This document shows, in pieces, positions 48,427 to 49,800 of a DNA stretch of 49,800 nt. This DNA comes from a virus. The position numbers and the translations under genes were made by a program. Within the stretch, counting starts at the first letter, position 1. Each line of letters starts with the position of its first letter. The notes under the pieces were generated by a model. That model was not told where the DNA came from and did no database searches. It saw nothing but the letters and a program-made list of their open reading frames with translations. Location: the IMG/VR virus record IMGVR_UViG_3300023083_000101, positions 1-49,800 of that record; one strand, given 5' to 3'.

Positions 48427-49800
48427 CAGATGAACGGACTTCGATTTAAGTGCGCGGTCGTCAAGCGGAGGAAGATTTGAGAGAAGGCCCCGACAAACGA
48501 GATCTTTATCAAGCTCAGCGTTCTTGAAGATCTCCGCCTCAACCTTGGAGGTTGCATCCCTGATTTCAGAAAGATATGCAGTCTTGTAGCCATCAGTGAC
48601 ATCAACAGATTGCCCGCCGCCGTCATGGTTGCAGAGAACTTTGATGTAAAAAGCACCGACCCCAGCACGCTCAGCAATAGAGATGAAGCTTGCGCGCAGG
48701 ATTTTCCGGGGCAAGTGCTTATTGATGATCAGAGAAAGGCGAGTGAGGAAGTCACGGACATTGGACTCACTGACTTTGTCTTGTTGAACACCTGAGAACA
48801 CATAGTCGCCAGTCGAGTGTTTCATCGCGTAAATGAGCTGGCAATATGCAGAGTCATTCAGAACCAGATGGAACTCATGCCCGTTCTTGAGAGTGTCTTC
48901 TTCGTTCGACTTGTTGCGCTTGGGAAAAATGATAGAGCGCGTTTTGTGACAGACATAGCTGCGACGAATCTTCACAATTTCACCAGGGCGAACTCCCGAG
49001 AAAAGCATAAACAGGATCGCGGCAGATACGCTCTTAAATGATGTTGGCACATCACGCAGCGGGGGTGTGTCAGCGATATCGATGCAACCGTCAATGAAGG
49101 CTTTGAGTTCATTAGGGTTGATTCGGATTTTATCTCGCTTATTTTCGTGCCAAGTCTTGATGGTTGTCATGATGTCGACAGGATTGTACGTATAAATACG
49201 ATGCCCAATATCGTCCGCGTAAAAAGCGATAGAGAACGAGAAGATACTCCCCAGCAACGACACCGCTTTGTTTGCCGAACGCTCCCTGGGGGCTGTAACA
49301 CGACCGTTAGGTCTTACTGCAGGCTTGGTAGTCTCGGCGTGCAGGTTGAGAACATCATCTTTTGTAATGCTGGAGAGGGGGCGATCACCATAAAGCGGCT
49401 GGATATAGTTTTTGAACGTTCTGTTGTAGTCGGCCACTGTCGTCTGAGTGAGCTTCACTTTACGAGAGAGCATGCACTCAAATGCCATGCCCACTGTCAC
49501 GCTTTCTCGCAGTGTCTTTGCTTCCTTCGCATCAATGATGACGTCGAAGTTGGCGTATGTCTTGAGTGCCTTCTCGCGTACAAGGGGAAGTTTGGTGTTT
49601 TTGGGGCAGAAGGCCTCCAGCTTTTCCCGTCGATCTTTGCCGCGAACTTTTCGGTATACAAAGAAGGTCTTTCCGCCAGCCTTTGTAACCCTGATTACAA
49701 GTCCCTTAGTTTCGGTGTCATAAACCACGATCTCGGCTTTACCTGGAGGGCACACGAGCTCTGTCAGTGCTGCCTTATTGAAATTGATTTTGAGGGCCAC
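48424..49800 (-). CDS. int: P4-type tyrosine integrase (5' end at or beyond window edge)
   Basis: 458 residues from a GTG that is the last triplet of the window; the true start could lie outside. The N-terminal arm-binding domain (MALKINFNKAALTE...VVYDTETKGLVIRVTKAGGKTFFVYRKV) is the DUF4102-like pattern of P4-type integrases. The core-binding domain is about 105-215. Catalytic domain: FSGVRPGEI (R271), SIIFPKRNKSN (K), KILRASFIS (R369), CNHDGGG (H392) and nucleophile YKTAY (Y405). The first His of the usual HxxR box is Lys (K366), a tolerated variation. It should integrate the phage into the chromosome. No att site is visible inside the window. Confidence 0.85.
   Translation of the reverse strand: MALKINFNKAALTELVCPPGKAEIVVYDTETKGLVIRVTKAGGKTFFVYRKVRGKDRREKLEAFCPKNTKLPLVREKALKTYANFDVIIDAKEAKTLRESVTVGMAFECMLSRKVKLTQTTVADYNRTFKNYIQPLYGDRPLSSITKDDVLNLHAETTKPAVRPNGRVTAPRERSANKAVSLLGSIFSFSIAFYADDIGHRIYTYNPVDIMTTIKTWHENKRDKIRINPNELKAFIDGCIDIADTPPLRDVPTSFKSVSAAILFMLFSGVRPGEIVKIRRSYVCHKTRSIIFPKRNKSNEEDTLKNGHEFHLVLNDSAYCQLIYAMKHSTGDYVFSGVQQDKVSESNVRDFLTRLSLIINKHLPRKILRASFISIAERAGVGAFYIKVLCNHDGGGQSVDVTDGYKTAYLSEIRDATSKVEAEIFKNAELDKDLVCRGLLSNLPPLDDRALKSKSVHL

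Overview
This window is a nearly complete genome of a long-tailed (siphovirus-type) temperate bacteriophage, most likely from a Pseudomonas host. The host inference rests mainly on a phage-borne MvaT homologue (11187-11555); MvaT/MvaU proteins are the Pseudomonas version of H-NS. The window opens on the stop codon of a small AlpA/excisionase-like gene and closes on a possible GTG start of a P4-type tyrosine integrase. This fits either an excised prophage trimmed at gene boundaries or a circular genome cut between two adjacent genes.

Layout. (1) 0-2 kb: AlpA-like regulator and an archaeo-eukaryotic-type primase fused to a DUF669-like domain, both leftward. (2) 1.8-2.24 kb: a structured divergent control region. 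(3) 2.2-6.1 kb: UL9/ORBP-like helicase, T7 endonuclease I-like nuclease and RuvC-like resolvase. (4) 6.1-10.1 kb: small terminase, a papain/C39-like protein, large terminase and portal. (5) 10.1-18.4 kb: a cargo block holding a PIN nuclease, MvaT, a transglutaminase/papain-like protein, a possible HEPN protein, a DEDDh exonuclease with a DUF4238 protein, and unknowns. (6) 18.5-24.8 kb: scaffold, P22-type coat protein, Ig-repeat protein, fibre-like protein and chaperone. (7) 25.1-26.2 kb: holin, SAR endolysin, Rz and nested Rz1. (8) 26.2-29.4 kb: Mu gpF/SPP1 gp7-like protein, DUF1320, gpG-like, gp37-like and tail tube. (9) 29.4-31.8 kb: second cargo block. (10) 31.9-41.9 kb: G/GT tail chaperones with a -1 frameshift, tape measure and tail tip. 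(11) 41.9-46.6 kb: third cargo block of membrane proteins, small unknowns and a transglutaminase-like plus DEDDh exonuclease pair. (12) 46.6-49.8 kb: MobA relaxase, MobC, an array of eight iteron-like repeats, and integrase.

The most unusual point is that a phage with full packaging, head, tail and lysis functions also carries a conjugative-type relaxase operon (mobC-mobA) beside a 21-bp-periodic repeat array. This suggests transfer both as virions and as a mobilizable element. The second unusual point is the replication control region: a perfect 21-bp inverted repeat separates the primase and helicase genes, and each gene has a leader hairpin with the same purine-rich loop but a different stem. 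The third is a recurring leader cassette, an extended -10-like TGnTACAAT followed by AATAATAAGAA, in front of many phage genes. No CI-like repressor, ParA/ParB pair or iteron-binding Rep protein is recognisable, so lysogeny and maintenance control are unexplained.
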